64,000 bases of DNA, from NCBI RefSeq assembly GCF_000949385.2, contig NZ_JYKO02000001.1, positions 2,008,620 through 2,072,619 on the forward strand, given 5' to 3'. Positions 8,597-17,391 of the stretch are shown one piece after another. Position 1 is the stretch's first letter, and each line of letters starts with the position of its first letter. This DNA comes from Pseudomonas sp. LFM046. GTDB lineage: Bacteria > Pseudomonadota > Gammaproteobacteria > Pseudomonadales > Pseudomonadaceae. The notes under the pieces were generated by a model that ran no database searches, was not told the DNA's origin, and saw only the letters and a program-made list of their open reading frames with translations. The position numbers and the translations under genes are program-made.

Positions 8597-10510
8597 ATGA
8601 CACTGCTCAAGTTCACCGACGTATCCCTCGCCTACGGCGCCATGCCGCTGTTGGATAAGGTGTCCTGGCAGATCGCCCGTGGCGAGCGGGTGTGCATCAT
8701 CGGCCGCAACGGTACCGGCAAGTCCAGCCTGCTGCGCCTGGTCAAAGGCGACCAGTTCGCCGATGACGGCGAGATCTGGCGCGCCCCGACGCTGAAGATC
8801 GGCGAACTGCCCCAGGAGCTGCCGCTCGCCGACGACCGTACCGTGTTCGATGTGGTGGCCGAGGGCCTGGCGGAAGTCGGCGCGCTGCTCGCCGAATACC
8901 ATCACCTCAGCCAGCACATCCAGTCCGACTCCGACCTGACCAAGCTGACCCGTGTCCAGCAGGAGCTGGAAGCCCGCGACGGCTGGCGCTTGCAGCAGCT
9001 GGTGGACAGTACCCTGAGCCGCCTGCAGCTGCCGGCGGACAAGACCCTCGCCGAGCTGTCCGGTGGCTGGCGCCGTCGTGTACTGCTGGCCCAGGCCCTG
9101 GTGGCCGAACCCGACCTGCTGTTGCTGGACGAGCCCACCAACCACCTGGACATCGGCGCCATCGCCTGGCTGGAAGAGGCCCTGCTGGGCTTCAACGGTG
9201 CCGTGCTGTTCATCACCCACGACCGTTCCTTCCTGCAGAACCTGGCCACTCGCATCCTCGAGCTGGATCGCGGCCATTTGATCGACTGGAACGGCGACTA
9301 CGCCAGCTTCCTGGTGCACAAGGAGCAGCAACTGGCGGCCGAAGAGGCGGCCAACGCCTTGTTCGACAAGCGCCTGGCGCAGGAAGAAGTCTGGATTCGT
9401 CAGGGCATCAAGGCCCGTCGTACCCGTAACGAAGGCCGGGTCCGCGCCCTCAAGGCCATGCGCGTCGAGCGTGCCGAACGCCGCGAGCGCCAGGGCAAGG
9501 CGACTTTCCAGCTGGAAGCGGCGGACAAGTCCGGCAAGCAGGTGATGGTGGCGGAGAACGTCAGCTTCGCCCATGCGGGTGGCGAGCCGCTGATTCGTGA
9601 TTTCAACCTGGTGCTGCAGCGTTCCGACCGCATCGGCCTGCTGGGTGCCAACGGCACCGGCAAGACCACGCTGCTCAAGCTGCTGCTGGGCGACCTCCAG
9701 CCCACCAGCGGCAGCATCGAGGTCGGAACCAAACTGGAAGTGGCGTATTTCGACCAGTTGCGTCACCAGCTCGACCTTGAGAAGACCGTGATCGACAACC
9801 TGGCCGAAGGCCGTGAGTTCATCACCATCGATGGCCAGAACCGCCATGTCCTGAGCTATCTCGGGGACTTCCTGTTCAGCCCGCAGCGGGCGCGTACGCC
9901 GGTCAAGGCGCTGTCGGGTGGTGAGCGGGCACGACTGTTGCTGGCCAAGCTGTTCAGCAAGCCGGCCAACCTGTTGGTGTTGGACGAACCGACCAACGAC
10001 CTGGACGTGGAAACGCTGGAGCTGCTGGAAGAAGTGCTGCTGAGTTTCCCCGGCACCGTGCTGATGGTCAGCCACGACCGGGCCTTCCTCGACAACGTGG
10101 TCACCAGCACGCTGGTGTTCGAGGGCCAGGGCCGAGTGCGCGAGTACGTCGGCGGCTACCAGGACTGGCTGCGTCAGGGCGGCTCGCCGCGCCTGCTGGG
10201 TGTGGGTGAGAACCGCGAGGCCAAAGCCGAGGCGCCCAAGGCTGCGGAGCCGGCCCCTGTCGCCAGGGCGGCTACCGCTGAAGCGTCGAAGAAGAAATTG
10301 AGCTACAAATTGCAACGCGAACTGGAGGCCATTCCGGGACAGATCGAGGCGCTTGAGGCGGAGCAGGCGAAGGTGCAGGAGGAGATCTCCGATCCGGCCT
10401 TCTATCAGCGCCCGCCGGAGCAGACCCGCGTGGTACTGGAGCGTCTGGACGACTTGCAGAAGGAACTGGACCGCCTGATCGAGCGTTGGGCGGAGCTGGA
10501 AGACAGTTGA
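8597..10510 (+). CDS. uup: ABC-F family ATPase Uup
   Basis: 637 residues with two ABC ATPase domains and no membrane segment. Walker A motifs GRNGTGKSS and GANGTGKTT, signature motifs LSGG, and Walker B LLLLDEPTNHLD and LLVLDEPTNDLD are intact. The linker (about 240-315) is rich in Arg and Glu, and the C-terminal coiled coil (about 560-635) is the DNA-binding Uup tail. ABC-F proteins act on ribosomes; Uup also influences transposon precise excision and recombination intermediates. AGGAGG precedes the ATG, and TAGAAT at 8565-8570 is a possible -10. The next gene starts 20 bp downstream, so the two are probably co-transcribed. Confidence 0.95.
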   Translation: MTLLKFTDVSLAYGAMPLLDKVSWQIARGERVCIIGRNGTGKSSLLRLVKGDQFADDGEIWRAPTLKIGELPQELPLADDRTVFDVVAEGLAEVGALLAEYHHLSQHIQSDSDLTKLTRVQQELEARDGWRLQQLVDSTLSRLQLPADKTLAELSGGWRRRVLLAQALVAEPDLLLLDEPTNHLDIGAIAWLEEALLGFNGAVLFITHDRSFLQNLATRILELDRGHLIDWNGDYASFLVHKEQQLAAEEAANALFDKRLAQEEVWIRQGIKARRTRNEGRVRALKAMRVERAERRERQGKATFQLEAADKSGKQVMVAENVSFAHAGGEPLIRDFNLVLQRSDRIGLLGANGTGKTTLLKLLLGDLQPTSGSIEVGTKLEVAYFDQLRHQLDLEKTVIDNLAEGREFITIDGQNRHVLSYLGDFLFSPQRARTPVKALSGGERARLLLAKLFSKPANLLVLDEPTNDLDVETLELLEEVLLSFPGTVLMVSHDRAFLDNVVTSTLVFEGQGRVREYVGGYQDWLRQGGSPRLLGVGENREAKAEAPKAAEPAPVARAATAEASKKKLSYKLQRELEAIPGQIEALEAEQAKVQEEISDPAFYQRPPEQTRVVLERLDDLQKELDRLIERWAELEDS

Positions 10511-10530
10511 GGGAGTGAGCCGGAGAGCCC

Positions 10531-11217
10531 ATGGCCATCGAATATCGCATCCGCTTGGATGATGTGCACGAGTTCAGCTATCGCATCGAACTGGACCGTG
10601 AGTACGACCAGGACCGCGCGGCCAATGCGCCGAAGTGGACGCGCCTGGAGCACCAGCAGTGCAGCAATTGTCCGCTTCGCACGGAAACCCACACCCATTG
10701 TCCGGCGGCGGTGGACCTGCACCGGGTGATCGAGGACTTCCAGGGCTTGCCGGCCTTCAAGAAGGTGAATGTCTGGGTGCGTACCCCGGAGCGTGAGTAC
10801 ACCAAGGTGGTGGGGTTGGAAGAGGGCCTGCGGGCCCTGCTGGGCGTGATCATGGCCACCAGCGCCTGCCCGGTGCTGGGCAAGCTCAAGCCGATGGCCC
10901 ATCAGCACCTGCCGTTTGCCAGCAACCAGGAGTTCATTCTGCGGGCGGTATCGCTCTACCTGGCGCGGCAGTATTTCAACTTCCGCGAAGGACGCCATGC
11001 GGACTGGGAGCTGAAGGGGCTGGTGCGGCTGTTCCAGCAGTTGCAGCTGGTCAACCAGGCCTTCTGGCAGCGTATCCACGATACCTGCGAAGGCGATTCC
11101 AATCTCAAGGCCTTCCTGACCTTCTTCTCCATGGCTTCCAGCATGACCTACTCGCTGGAAACCCAGTTGCAGAAGATCCGGCCGCTGGTGATGAGCGCGG
11201 GCGAAGGCTTCGACTGA
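10531..11217 (+). CDS. Uncharacterised conserved protein (DUF6901-like), cysteine cluster near the N-terminus
   Basis: 228 residues, predicted soluble and cytoplasmic with no signal peptide or membrane segment. Around residues 45-60 there is a CSNCPLRTETHTHCP cluster (CxxC-x8-C) with nearby histidines, and TSACP and HQHLPF occur later; together these could bind a metal. The N-terminal half is predicted to be beta-rich and the C-terminal half helical. No function is known to me. It follows uup by 20 bp on the same strand and is conserved at this position in P. aeruginosa as far as I recall, so co-expression with uup is likely. The DUF assignment is from memory. Confidence 0.8.
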   Translation: MAIEYRIRLDDVHEFSYRIELDREYDQDRAANAPKWTRLEHQQCSNCPLRTETHTHCPAAVDLHRVIEDFQGLPAFKKVNVWVRTPEREYTKVVGLEEGLRALLGVIMATSACPVLGKLKPMAHQHLPFASNQEFILRAVSLYLARQYFNFREGRHADWELKGLVRLFQQLQLVNQAFWQRIHDTCEGDSNLKAFLTFFSMASSMTYSLETQLQKIRPLVMSAGEGFD

Positions 11218-11243
11218 AGCCCTCGCCCGCTGTTTTCCTCTAT

Positions 11244-11684
11244 TTATTCAGTTTTTTTCAGACGTACTGCCAGCACGTCGCAAGGCGCGCCGTGCAAGAC
11301 GTCGTTGGCGGTGGAGCCGAGCAGCAGGGCGAGGCCGTGGCGGCCATGGCTGCCGACCACGATCAGGTCGCAGCCCTGTTCCTCGGCGAGGCGGTGGATT
11401 TCCTGGCGTGGTTGGCCGTAGGCCAGGTGGCGCTGGTCGGCAGTCAGCTCGGAGTAGATGCCAGCGAAGGTCTGAAGCCGCTCGCGGGCCTGTTCGAATT
11501 GCTGCTGCTGAAGCATCGAGAGATCCATGGGCACGTCGCCGCCGAAGGCCATGGCCATCGGCTCGACAATGTGCACCAGCGAAAGCTTGGCATTGCTGGC
11601 CTGGGCCAGCGACTGGGCACGACGCACCACCGGATGGCATTCATCGGTCAGGTCGACAGCGACCAGTATGTGCTGGTAGGGCAT
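11244..11684 (-). CDS. Universal stress protein UspA family
   Basis: 146-residue single-domain Usp protein. The ATP-binding pattern is present: HILVAVD at the N-terminus and VVGSHGRHGLALLLGSTAN near the C-terminus (G-2x-G-9x-G-S/T). Such proteins bind ATP and are induced by stress, stationary phase or oxygen limitation. The ATG at 11684 has a perfect AAGGAGG upstream, so the longer frame beginning at 11717 is rejected. It is convergent with the DUF6901-like gene and divergent from the next small membrane-anchored protein. I saw no Anr box (TTGAT-N4-ATCAA) in the 86-bp upstream gap. Confidence 0.9.
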   Translation of the reverse strand: MPYQHILVAVDLTDECHPVVRRAQSLAQASNAKLSLVHIVEPMAMAFGGDVPMDLSMLQQQQFEQARERLQTFAGIYSELTADQRHLAYGQPRQEIHRLAEEQGCDLIVVGSHGRHGLALLLGSTANDVLHGAPCDVLAVRLKKTE

Positions 11685-11770
11685 GGGTGACTCCTCCTTA
11701 AGGCTACGCATGATCACAAGTATGGCTTTCCGAATCGTTTAACACAGGCTTTTGCGCAGGGATAACCCTT

Positions 11771-12205
11771 ATGACCCTCTGGATCGTCCTCTTGCTTCTC
11801 CTGGCGGTACTCAGCCCCTTGGTCTGGCTGGTGCCGTCCAAGGGCCAGCGGGGGCGCATGGAGTTGCGCCTGGAAGCGCGGCGGATGGGGCTTGCCATGC
11901 AGCTGTCGCGCCAGGACTGGCCCCACTGGCTGGCGCAGGAGCCGCCGCATTCCTGTGCCCAGTATCACCGTCCCCGGCTTCGCGGGCGCGAGGCGTGGTG
12001 CTACTGGCAGAACGAGCCAGGCATCTGGCTGAACCAGTGGCGCGAACCTTGTGAAGACGAGGCTGTGCTGGCCCACCTGGCCGGGCTGCCGAAGGATGTC
12101 TACAAGGTGGAGGCGAGTTCGCAGATGATCGCCCTCTATTGGGGGGAGCGCGGCACGGTCGACGACCTGCAGCGTATCGCTGCGACGCTCAAGGCGCTGG
12201 CTTGA
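11771..12205 (+). CDS. Small membrane-anchored hypothetical protein
   Basis: 144 residues. Residues 1-21 form a hydrophobic segment (LWIVLLLLLAVLSPLVWLV) followed by a basic stretch (KGQRGR), giving a single N-in transmembrane anchor with a cytoplasmic C-terminal domain. The body is rich in Trp and Cys, with no catalytic motif that I recognise. It is preceded by AGGGATAA and converges with the next gene over a 44-bp gap holding a GC-rich hairpin. A conserved Pseudomonas protein of unknown function. Confidence 0.72.
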   Translation: MTLWIVLLLLLAVLSPLVWLVPSKGQRGRMELRLEARRMGLAMQLSRQDWPHWLAQEPPHSCAQYHRPRLRGREAWCYWQNEPGIWLNQWREPCEDEAVLAHLAGLPKDVYKVEASSQMIALYWGERGTVDDLQRIAATLKALA

Positions 12206-12211
12206 GGGGAG

Positions 12212-12236
12212 GGCGCGGCGGGTGTGCCGTCGCGCC
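12212..12236. terminator. GC-rich hairpin between convergent hypothetical genes
   Basis: GGCGCGGCGG (12212-12221) and CCGTCGCGCC (12227-12236) pair with one mismatch around a 5-nt loop. No T tract follows, so intrinsic termination is uncertain. Confidence 0.4.
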
Positions 12237-12249
12237 GGGTGCTGTCGGT

Positions 12250-13059
12250 TCAGCTCTGGACGGCCGAATAGCGGGCGGAAACGTCTTCGAGGCCGTCAAT
12301 GATGCGGTCTGAGTACTTGTTGATGAGGAACGGCACGCTCTTCTCGTTGTAGTTCTTCAGCGATTTCTCGATATAGCGCCACTTGGTGCTGATGCCATCC
12401 AGTGCCTGGCGGATCTCCGGCGTGTTCTGCGGGGCCTTTTCCAGGCTGGCCAGTTGGCTGGCGAATTCGCCGGCCAGTTCGTCGATGGCCTTGCTGCCAT
12501 TGCTCCCCATGAAACTGCCGCCGATGGATGCGCTACGAGAGGCGTAGTCCACGGCGATGGTCTGCATCAGCAGGCTCTGGTCTCGGCTGCGCTGGGTCAG
12601 GGGTGGGACCTGGGCAGCGCCTTCCTGCTGGATCTTCGCGTATAGCTCGTTGGAGAGCTCCAGAAGGCGCTTGTTGCGCTCGGTCAGGTCCGCCACCGGT
12701 TGCAGGTCGGTGTAACCCTTCTGCTTGAGGGAGATGACCAGGCCGCTCAGTTCGCTGTGGTAGCTCTGCCATTCCTGCACCAACTGGGCGTGCAGGGCCT
12801 TGGAGGCTTCTCCGGGCATCTCGCCCAGTTCATTGAGGCGGGCGTCGGCCGTCTGCGTCGATTCATCGATCAGGCGAGCGTAGCGCTGGTCGCCTTCCAT
12901 GCCGTTGTACATATAGAAGTCGCCAAGGCTGCGCTGGGCGGCGAGGCGCATCTGGTGGAGCTTGAGGAGGCTGTCCGCCGAGGGGGCGGGCGGGGTGCTG
13001 GCGAGCGTGGGAAGAGTGAGCAGGGTACCCAGCAGCATGGCAAGCAGGCGGCTCGACAT
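12250..13059 (-). CDS. Periplasmic helical hypothetical protein
   Basis: 269 residues with a clear signal peptide (SSRLLAMLLGTLLTLPTLAS) and then an almost entirely alpha-helical mature protein, rich in Gln, Leu and Ser, ending SARYSAVQS. The stretch KLHQMRLAAQRSLGDFYMYNG near the start recalls the helical sensor region of type IV pilus PilJ-type proteins, but the similarity is faint and no transmembrane or signalling domain follows. The ATG at 13059 has GGAGAAG upstream and places the signal peptide at the N-terminus. It is transcribed away from fadBA across a 473-bp gap. Function unknown. Confidence 0.75.
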   Translation of the reverse strand: MSSRLLAMLLGTLLTLPTLASTPPAPSADSLLKLHQMRLAAQRSLGDFYMYNGMEGDQRYARLIDESTQTADARLNELGEMPGEASKALHAQLVQEWQSYHSELSGLVISLKQKGYTDLQPVADLTERNKRLLELSNELYAKIQQEGAAQVPPLTQRSRDQSLLMQTIAVDYASRSASIGGSFMGSNGSKAIDELAGEFASQLASLEKAPQNTPEIRQALDGISTKWRYIEKSLKNYNEKSVPFLINKYSDRIIDGLEDVSARYSAVQS

Positions 13060-13354
13060 TGGCGCTTCTCCGTGGGCCATTGGCCTTGATTGTTGTTGTT
13101 TTGGCGCCCGAGTCCTGACGGCTCGAGTGGCACGAATGTACCCGCGGAAAAGGCAATTTGCCAGCGGCCCTCCAGGGAATCATTTGAGTGCCAGTGGCGT
13201 TGGTGATGGGGTGCCATCGTCCCCGTGAATTTACGTGCATCTCCTTGTGCGGCGCGCTGTGAGGCCGGGCTCAGGGCGGTTTTTTCGTGGCCGGTCGGTC
13301 ACGCTGCGAGATTGACAAGCGCGGACTTTTCCCTGAATCTCGCCTCACCCAAAT

Positions 13355-13381
13355 CAAACGGGCGTATGAATCGAGCGTTTG
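13355..13381. promoter_or_regulatory. CAAACG-N15-CGTTTG inverted repeat upstream of fadBA
   Basis: Perfect 6-bp arms at 13355-13360 and 13376-13381. The half-sites match those of the PsrA operator (G/CAAAC-N2-4-GTTTG/C), which controls fadBA5 in P. aeruginosa, but the 15-bp spacing does not. It may be a variant PsrA site or an operator for another fatty-acid regulator. Confidence 0.35.
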
Positions 13382-13385
13382 TCTT

Positions 13386-13406
13386 GTATGACATTTCCAA
13401 TCATAC
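13386..13406. promoter_or_regulatory. GTATGA-N9-TCATAC inverted repeat upstream of fadBA
   Basis: Arms at 13386-13391 and 13401-13406 are perfect, and a third copy of GTATGA lies at 13364-13369. The symmetrical arrangement suggests a dimeric regulator site near the fadBA promoter. The protein that would bind is unknown. Confidence 0.35.
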
Positions 13407-13532
13407 GGCCCGAATATCGTGTCGGCGGGTGTGCCCTACCGATCGGGACTATGCTCCGGCAGCGCCGGGGGCGAGTCCGCCGGTAGGCTCCGATGCGTAC
13501 AGTCCAGTTTCCCAAACCGTGGAGATCAGTTG

Positions 13533-15680
13533 ATGATTTACGAAGGTAAAGCCATCACGGTTAAGGCTCTTGAGGGCGGTATCGTCGAACTGAAATTCGA
13601 CCTCAAGGGTGAGTCCGTCAATAAATTCAACCGTCTCACCCTCAACGAACTGCAGGAAGCAGTTGTAGCCATCAAGAACGATGCTTCGGTCAAGGGCGTA
13701 ATCGTCAGCAGTGGCAAGGACGTCTTCATCGTCGGTGCCGATATCACTGAATTCGTCGACAACTTCCAGATGCCCGACGAAGAGCTGATGGCTGGCAACC
13801 TCGAAGCCAACAAGATCTTCAGTGCCTTCGAAGACCTCGAAGTCCCCACCGTTGCCGCGATCAACGGTATTGCTCTGGGTGGCGGCCTGGAAATGTGCCT
13901 GGCGGCTGACTACCGCGTGATGAGCACCACCGCCAAGATCGGCCTGCCGGAAGTCAAGCTGGGCATCTACCCGGGCTTCGGCGGCACTGTGCGCCTGCCG
14001 CGTCTGATCGGCGTGGACAACGCCATCGAGTGGATCGCCTCCGGCAAGGAGAACCGTGCCGAGGACGCCCTGAAGGTCGGCGCTGTTGACGCCGTGGTCG
14101 CTCCCGAACTGCTCCAGGCCGGTGCGCTGGACCTGGTCAAGCGCGCCATTTCCGGCGAGCTGGACTATAAGGCCAAGCGTCAGCCGAAGCTGGAAAAGCT
14201 CAAGCTGAACGCCATCGAGCAGATGATGGCCTTCGAAACCGCCAAAGGCTTCGTCGCTGGTCAGGCCGGCCCGAACTATCCGGCTCCGGTCGAAGCCATC
14301 AAGACCATCCAGAAAGCCTCCAACTTCGGCCGCGACAAGGCGCTGGAAGTGGAAGCCGCCGGCTTCGTCAAGCTGGCCAAGACTTCGGTTGCCACCAGCC
14401 TGATCGGTCTGTTCCTGAACGACCAGGAACTGAAGAAGAAGGCCAAGGACCACGACGAAATCGCCCGCGACGTGAAGCTGGCCGCTGTTCTGGGCGCCGG
14501 CATCATGGGTGGCGGCATCGCCTACCAGTCCGCCTCCAAGGGCACTCCGATCCTGATGAAGGATATCCGCGAAGAGGGTATCCAAATGGGCCTGAAAGAA
14601 GCTTCCAAGCTGCTTGGCAAGCGCGTCGAGAAGGGCCGGATGAAGCCCGAGAAGATGGCCGAGGCCCTGACTGCCATCCGCCCGACCATGTCCTACGGCG
14701 ATTTCGGTCACGTCGACATCGTGGTCGAAGCCGTGGTCGAGAACCCGAAGGTCAAGCACGCCGTGCTGGCCGAAGTGGAAGGCCATGTTCGCGAAGACGC
14801 GATCATCGCTTCCAACACCTCCACCATCTCCATCAGCTACCTGGCCCAGGCCCTGAAGCGTCCGGAGAACTTCGTCGGCATGCACTTCTTCAACCCCGTG
14901 CACATGATGCCGCTGGTGGAAGTGATCCGTGGTGAGAAGTCCAGCGATGTGGCCGTGGCCACTACCGTCGCCTACGCCAAGAAGATGGGCAAGAACCCGA
15001 TCGTGGTGAACGACTGCCCCGGCTTCCTGGTGAACCGCGTGCTGTTCCCGTACTTCGGCGGCTTCGCCAAGCTGCTGGAACTGGGTGTCGACTTCGTTCG
15101 CATCGACAAGGTCATGGAGAAGTTCGGCTGGCCCATGGGCCCGGCCTACCTGTCCGACGTGGTCGGCATCGACACCGGCCACCACGGCCGTGACGTGATG
15201 GCCGAAGGCTTCCCGGATCGCATGGCTGTCGAGGGCAAGACTGCCGTTGACGTGATGTACGAAGCCAATCGCCTGGGCCAGAAGAACGGCAAGGGCTTCT
15301 ACGCCTACGAGATGGACAAGCGCGGCAAGCCGAAGAAGGTCTCCGACCCGGTCGCCTATGAAGTGCTGAAGCCGATCGTCAAGGAGCAGCGTGAGCTGAC
15401 CGACGAGGACATCATCAACTTCATGATGATCCCGCTGTGCCTGGAAACCGTGCGCTGCCTGGAAGACGGCATCGTATCGACTGCTGCCGAGGCCGACATG
15501 GGCCTGATCTACGGCATCGGCTTCCCGCCCTTCCGCGGTGGTGCGCTGCGCTACATCGATAGCATCGGCGTGGCGGAGTTCGTTGCCATTGCCGACAAGT
15601 ACGCCGACCTGGGCGCGCTGTACCACCCGACCGCCAAGCTTCGCGAAATGGCCAAGAACGGCCAGAAGTTTTTCGGCTAA
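13533..15680 (+). CDS. fadB: Fatty acid oxidation complex subunit alpha FadB
   Basis: 715 residues. The N-terminal crotonase domain (about 1-190) has [19 protein letters not shown] and [20 protein letters not shown] with the catalytic glutamates. The C-terminal 3-hydroxyacyl-CoA dehydrogenase domain has the NAD motif [32 protein letters not shown], and [11 protein letters not shown]. It carries out enoyl-CoA hydration, isomerisation and 3-hydroxyacyl-CoA oxidation of beta-oxidation in an alpha2-beta2 complex with FadA, encoded 19 bp downstream. The ATG at 13533 has GGAG 9 bp upstream; an earlier in-frame start would add a non-conserved, cysteine-rich stretch. The likely repressor gene psrA lies at 22.3 kb. 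Confidence 0.96.
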   Translation: MIYEGKAITVKALEGGIVELKFDLKGESVNKFNRLTLNELQEAVVAIKNDASVKGVIVSSGKDVFIVGADITEFVDNFQMPDEELMAGNLEANKIFSAFEDLEVPTVAAINGIALGGGLEMCLAADYRVMSTTAKIGLPEVKLGIYPGFGGTVRLPRLIGVDNAIEWIASGKENRAEDALKVGAVDAVVAPELLQAGALDLVKRAISGELDYKAKRQPKLEKLKLNAIEQMMAFETAKGFVAGQAGPNYPAPVEAIKTIQKASNFGRDKALEVEAAGFVKLAKTSVATSLIGLFLNDQELKKKAKDHDEIARDVKLAAVLGAGIMGGGIAYQSASKGTPILMKDIREEGIQMGLKEASKLLGKRVEKGRMKPEKMAEALTAIRPTMSYGDFGHVDIVVEAVVENPKVKHAVLAEVEGHVREDAIIASNTSTISISYLAQALKRPENFVGMHFFNPVHMMPLVEVIRGEKSSDVAVATTVAYAKKMGKNPIVVNDCPGFLVNRVLFPYFGGFAKLLELGVDFVRIDKVMEKFGWPMGPAYLSDVVGIDTGHHGRDVMAEGFPDRMAVEGKTAVDVMYEANRLGQKNGKGFYAYEMDKRGKPKKVSDPVAYEVLKPIVKEQRELTDEDIINFMMIPLCLETVRCLEDGIVSTAAEADMGLIYGIGFPPFRGGALRYIDSIGVAEFVAIADKYADLGALYHPTAKLREMAKNGQKFFG

Positions 15681-15684
15681 TTGA

Positions 15685-16875
<1,191 letters not shown>

Positions 16876-16892
16876 GCGTAAGACAGATGAGA

Positions 16893-16919
16893 AAACCGGG
16901 GCCCAGTGCCCCGGTTTTT
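16893..16919 (+). terminator. Rho-independent terminator after fadBA
   Basis: AAACCGGGGC (16893-16902) and GCCCCGGTTT (16908-16917) form a 10-bp perfect stem with loop CCAGT, ending in a T run. Confidence 0.9.
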
Positions 16920-17037
16920 GCTTTCATGTGGAGAACCATCGCAGGAAATTTCGTGCAAGGGCTGGCTTCGGGCTGATTCACACGGCACCATGCGCAACCT
17001 TTGCGGGATAGCCTGCATTCATCACTGTGAGGCAATC

Positions 17038-17274
17038 ATGAGCCTGCAACCGGGTCTCTATCGTCACTACAAAGGTCAGCAATACCGGGTAATCGGTGTT
17101 GCGCGGCATTCCGAGACAGAGGAAGAACTGGTGGTCTACCAGGCCCTCTACGGCGAATACGGCCTCTGGGTGCGTCCGCTCAGCATGTTCACCGAGACTG
17201 TCCAGGTGGATGGCGAGCAGATCGCACGCTTCGCACTGATGAGCGCCGAGTCGAACCCCTTTCCGAAGCCCTGA
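17038..17274 (+). CDS. DUF1653 domain-containing protein
   Basis: 78-residue soluble protein with the DUF1653 pattern: PGLYRHYKGQQYRVIGVARHSET, then VVYQALYGEYGLWVRPLSMF. The fold is a small beta barrel; no biochemical function is established to my knowledge. The ATG at 17038 follows TGAGG at a good distance and gives the family's typical length. It sits alone between fadBA and topA. Confidence 0.85.
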   Translation: MSLQPGLYRHYKGQQYRVIGVARHSETEEELVVYQALYGEYGLWVRPLSMFTETVQVDGEQIARFALMSAESNPFPKP

Positions 17275-17301
17275 TCACCAGAGGGGCTGTCCGGGGCGCG
17301 C

Positions 17302-17329
17302 TTGACCGCGCTGCGCCGGCCACTATATA
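17302..17329 (+). promoter_or_regulatory. Sigma70 promoter of topA
   Basis: TTGACC at 17302-17307 and TATATA at 17324-17329 with a 16-bp spacer (or the overlapping TATATA at 17326-17331 with 18 bp). The AT-only -10 stands out sharply in GC-rich DNA. It lies about 60 bp before the topA start. Confidence 0.7.
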
Positions 17330-17391
17330 TAGCGGTGCCGCGACAGGCGGCTCCCGCCTTTTACATTTTTTATTCAGGAACACACCGATCC

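Larger units (their letters stand above)
13060..13532. other. 473-bp divergent intergenic region upstream of fadBA
   Basis: No convincing gene here. It should hold the promoters of the leftward hypothetical gene and of fadBA. Two inverted repeats lie within 60 bp of each other at 13355-13381 and 13386-13406. A TTGACA hexamer at 13312-13317 has no good -10 at the usual spacing. The 130 bp just before fadB form a GC-rich leader. I could not assign a transcription start with confidence. Confidence 0.55.

Noticed and set aside
11685-11770. Anr/Dnr box upstream of uspA
   Set aside because: No TTGAT-N4-ATCAA match found in the gap.
13355-13381. A standard PsrA operator for fadBA
   Set aside because: The half-sites match but the 15-bp spacing is outside the published 2-4 bp range; kept only as an open question.
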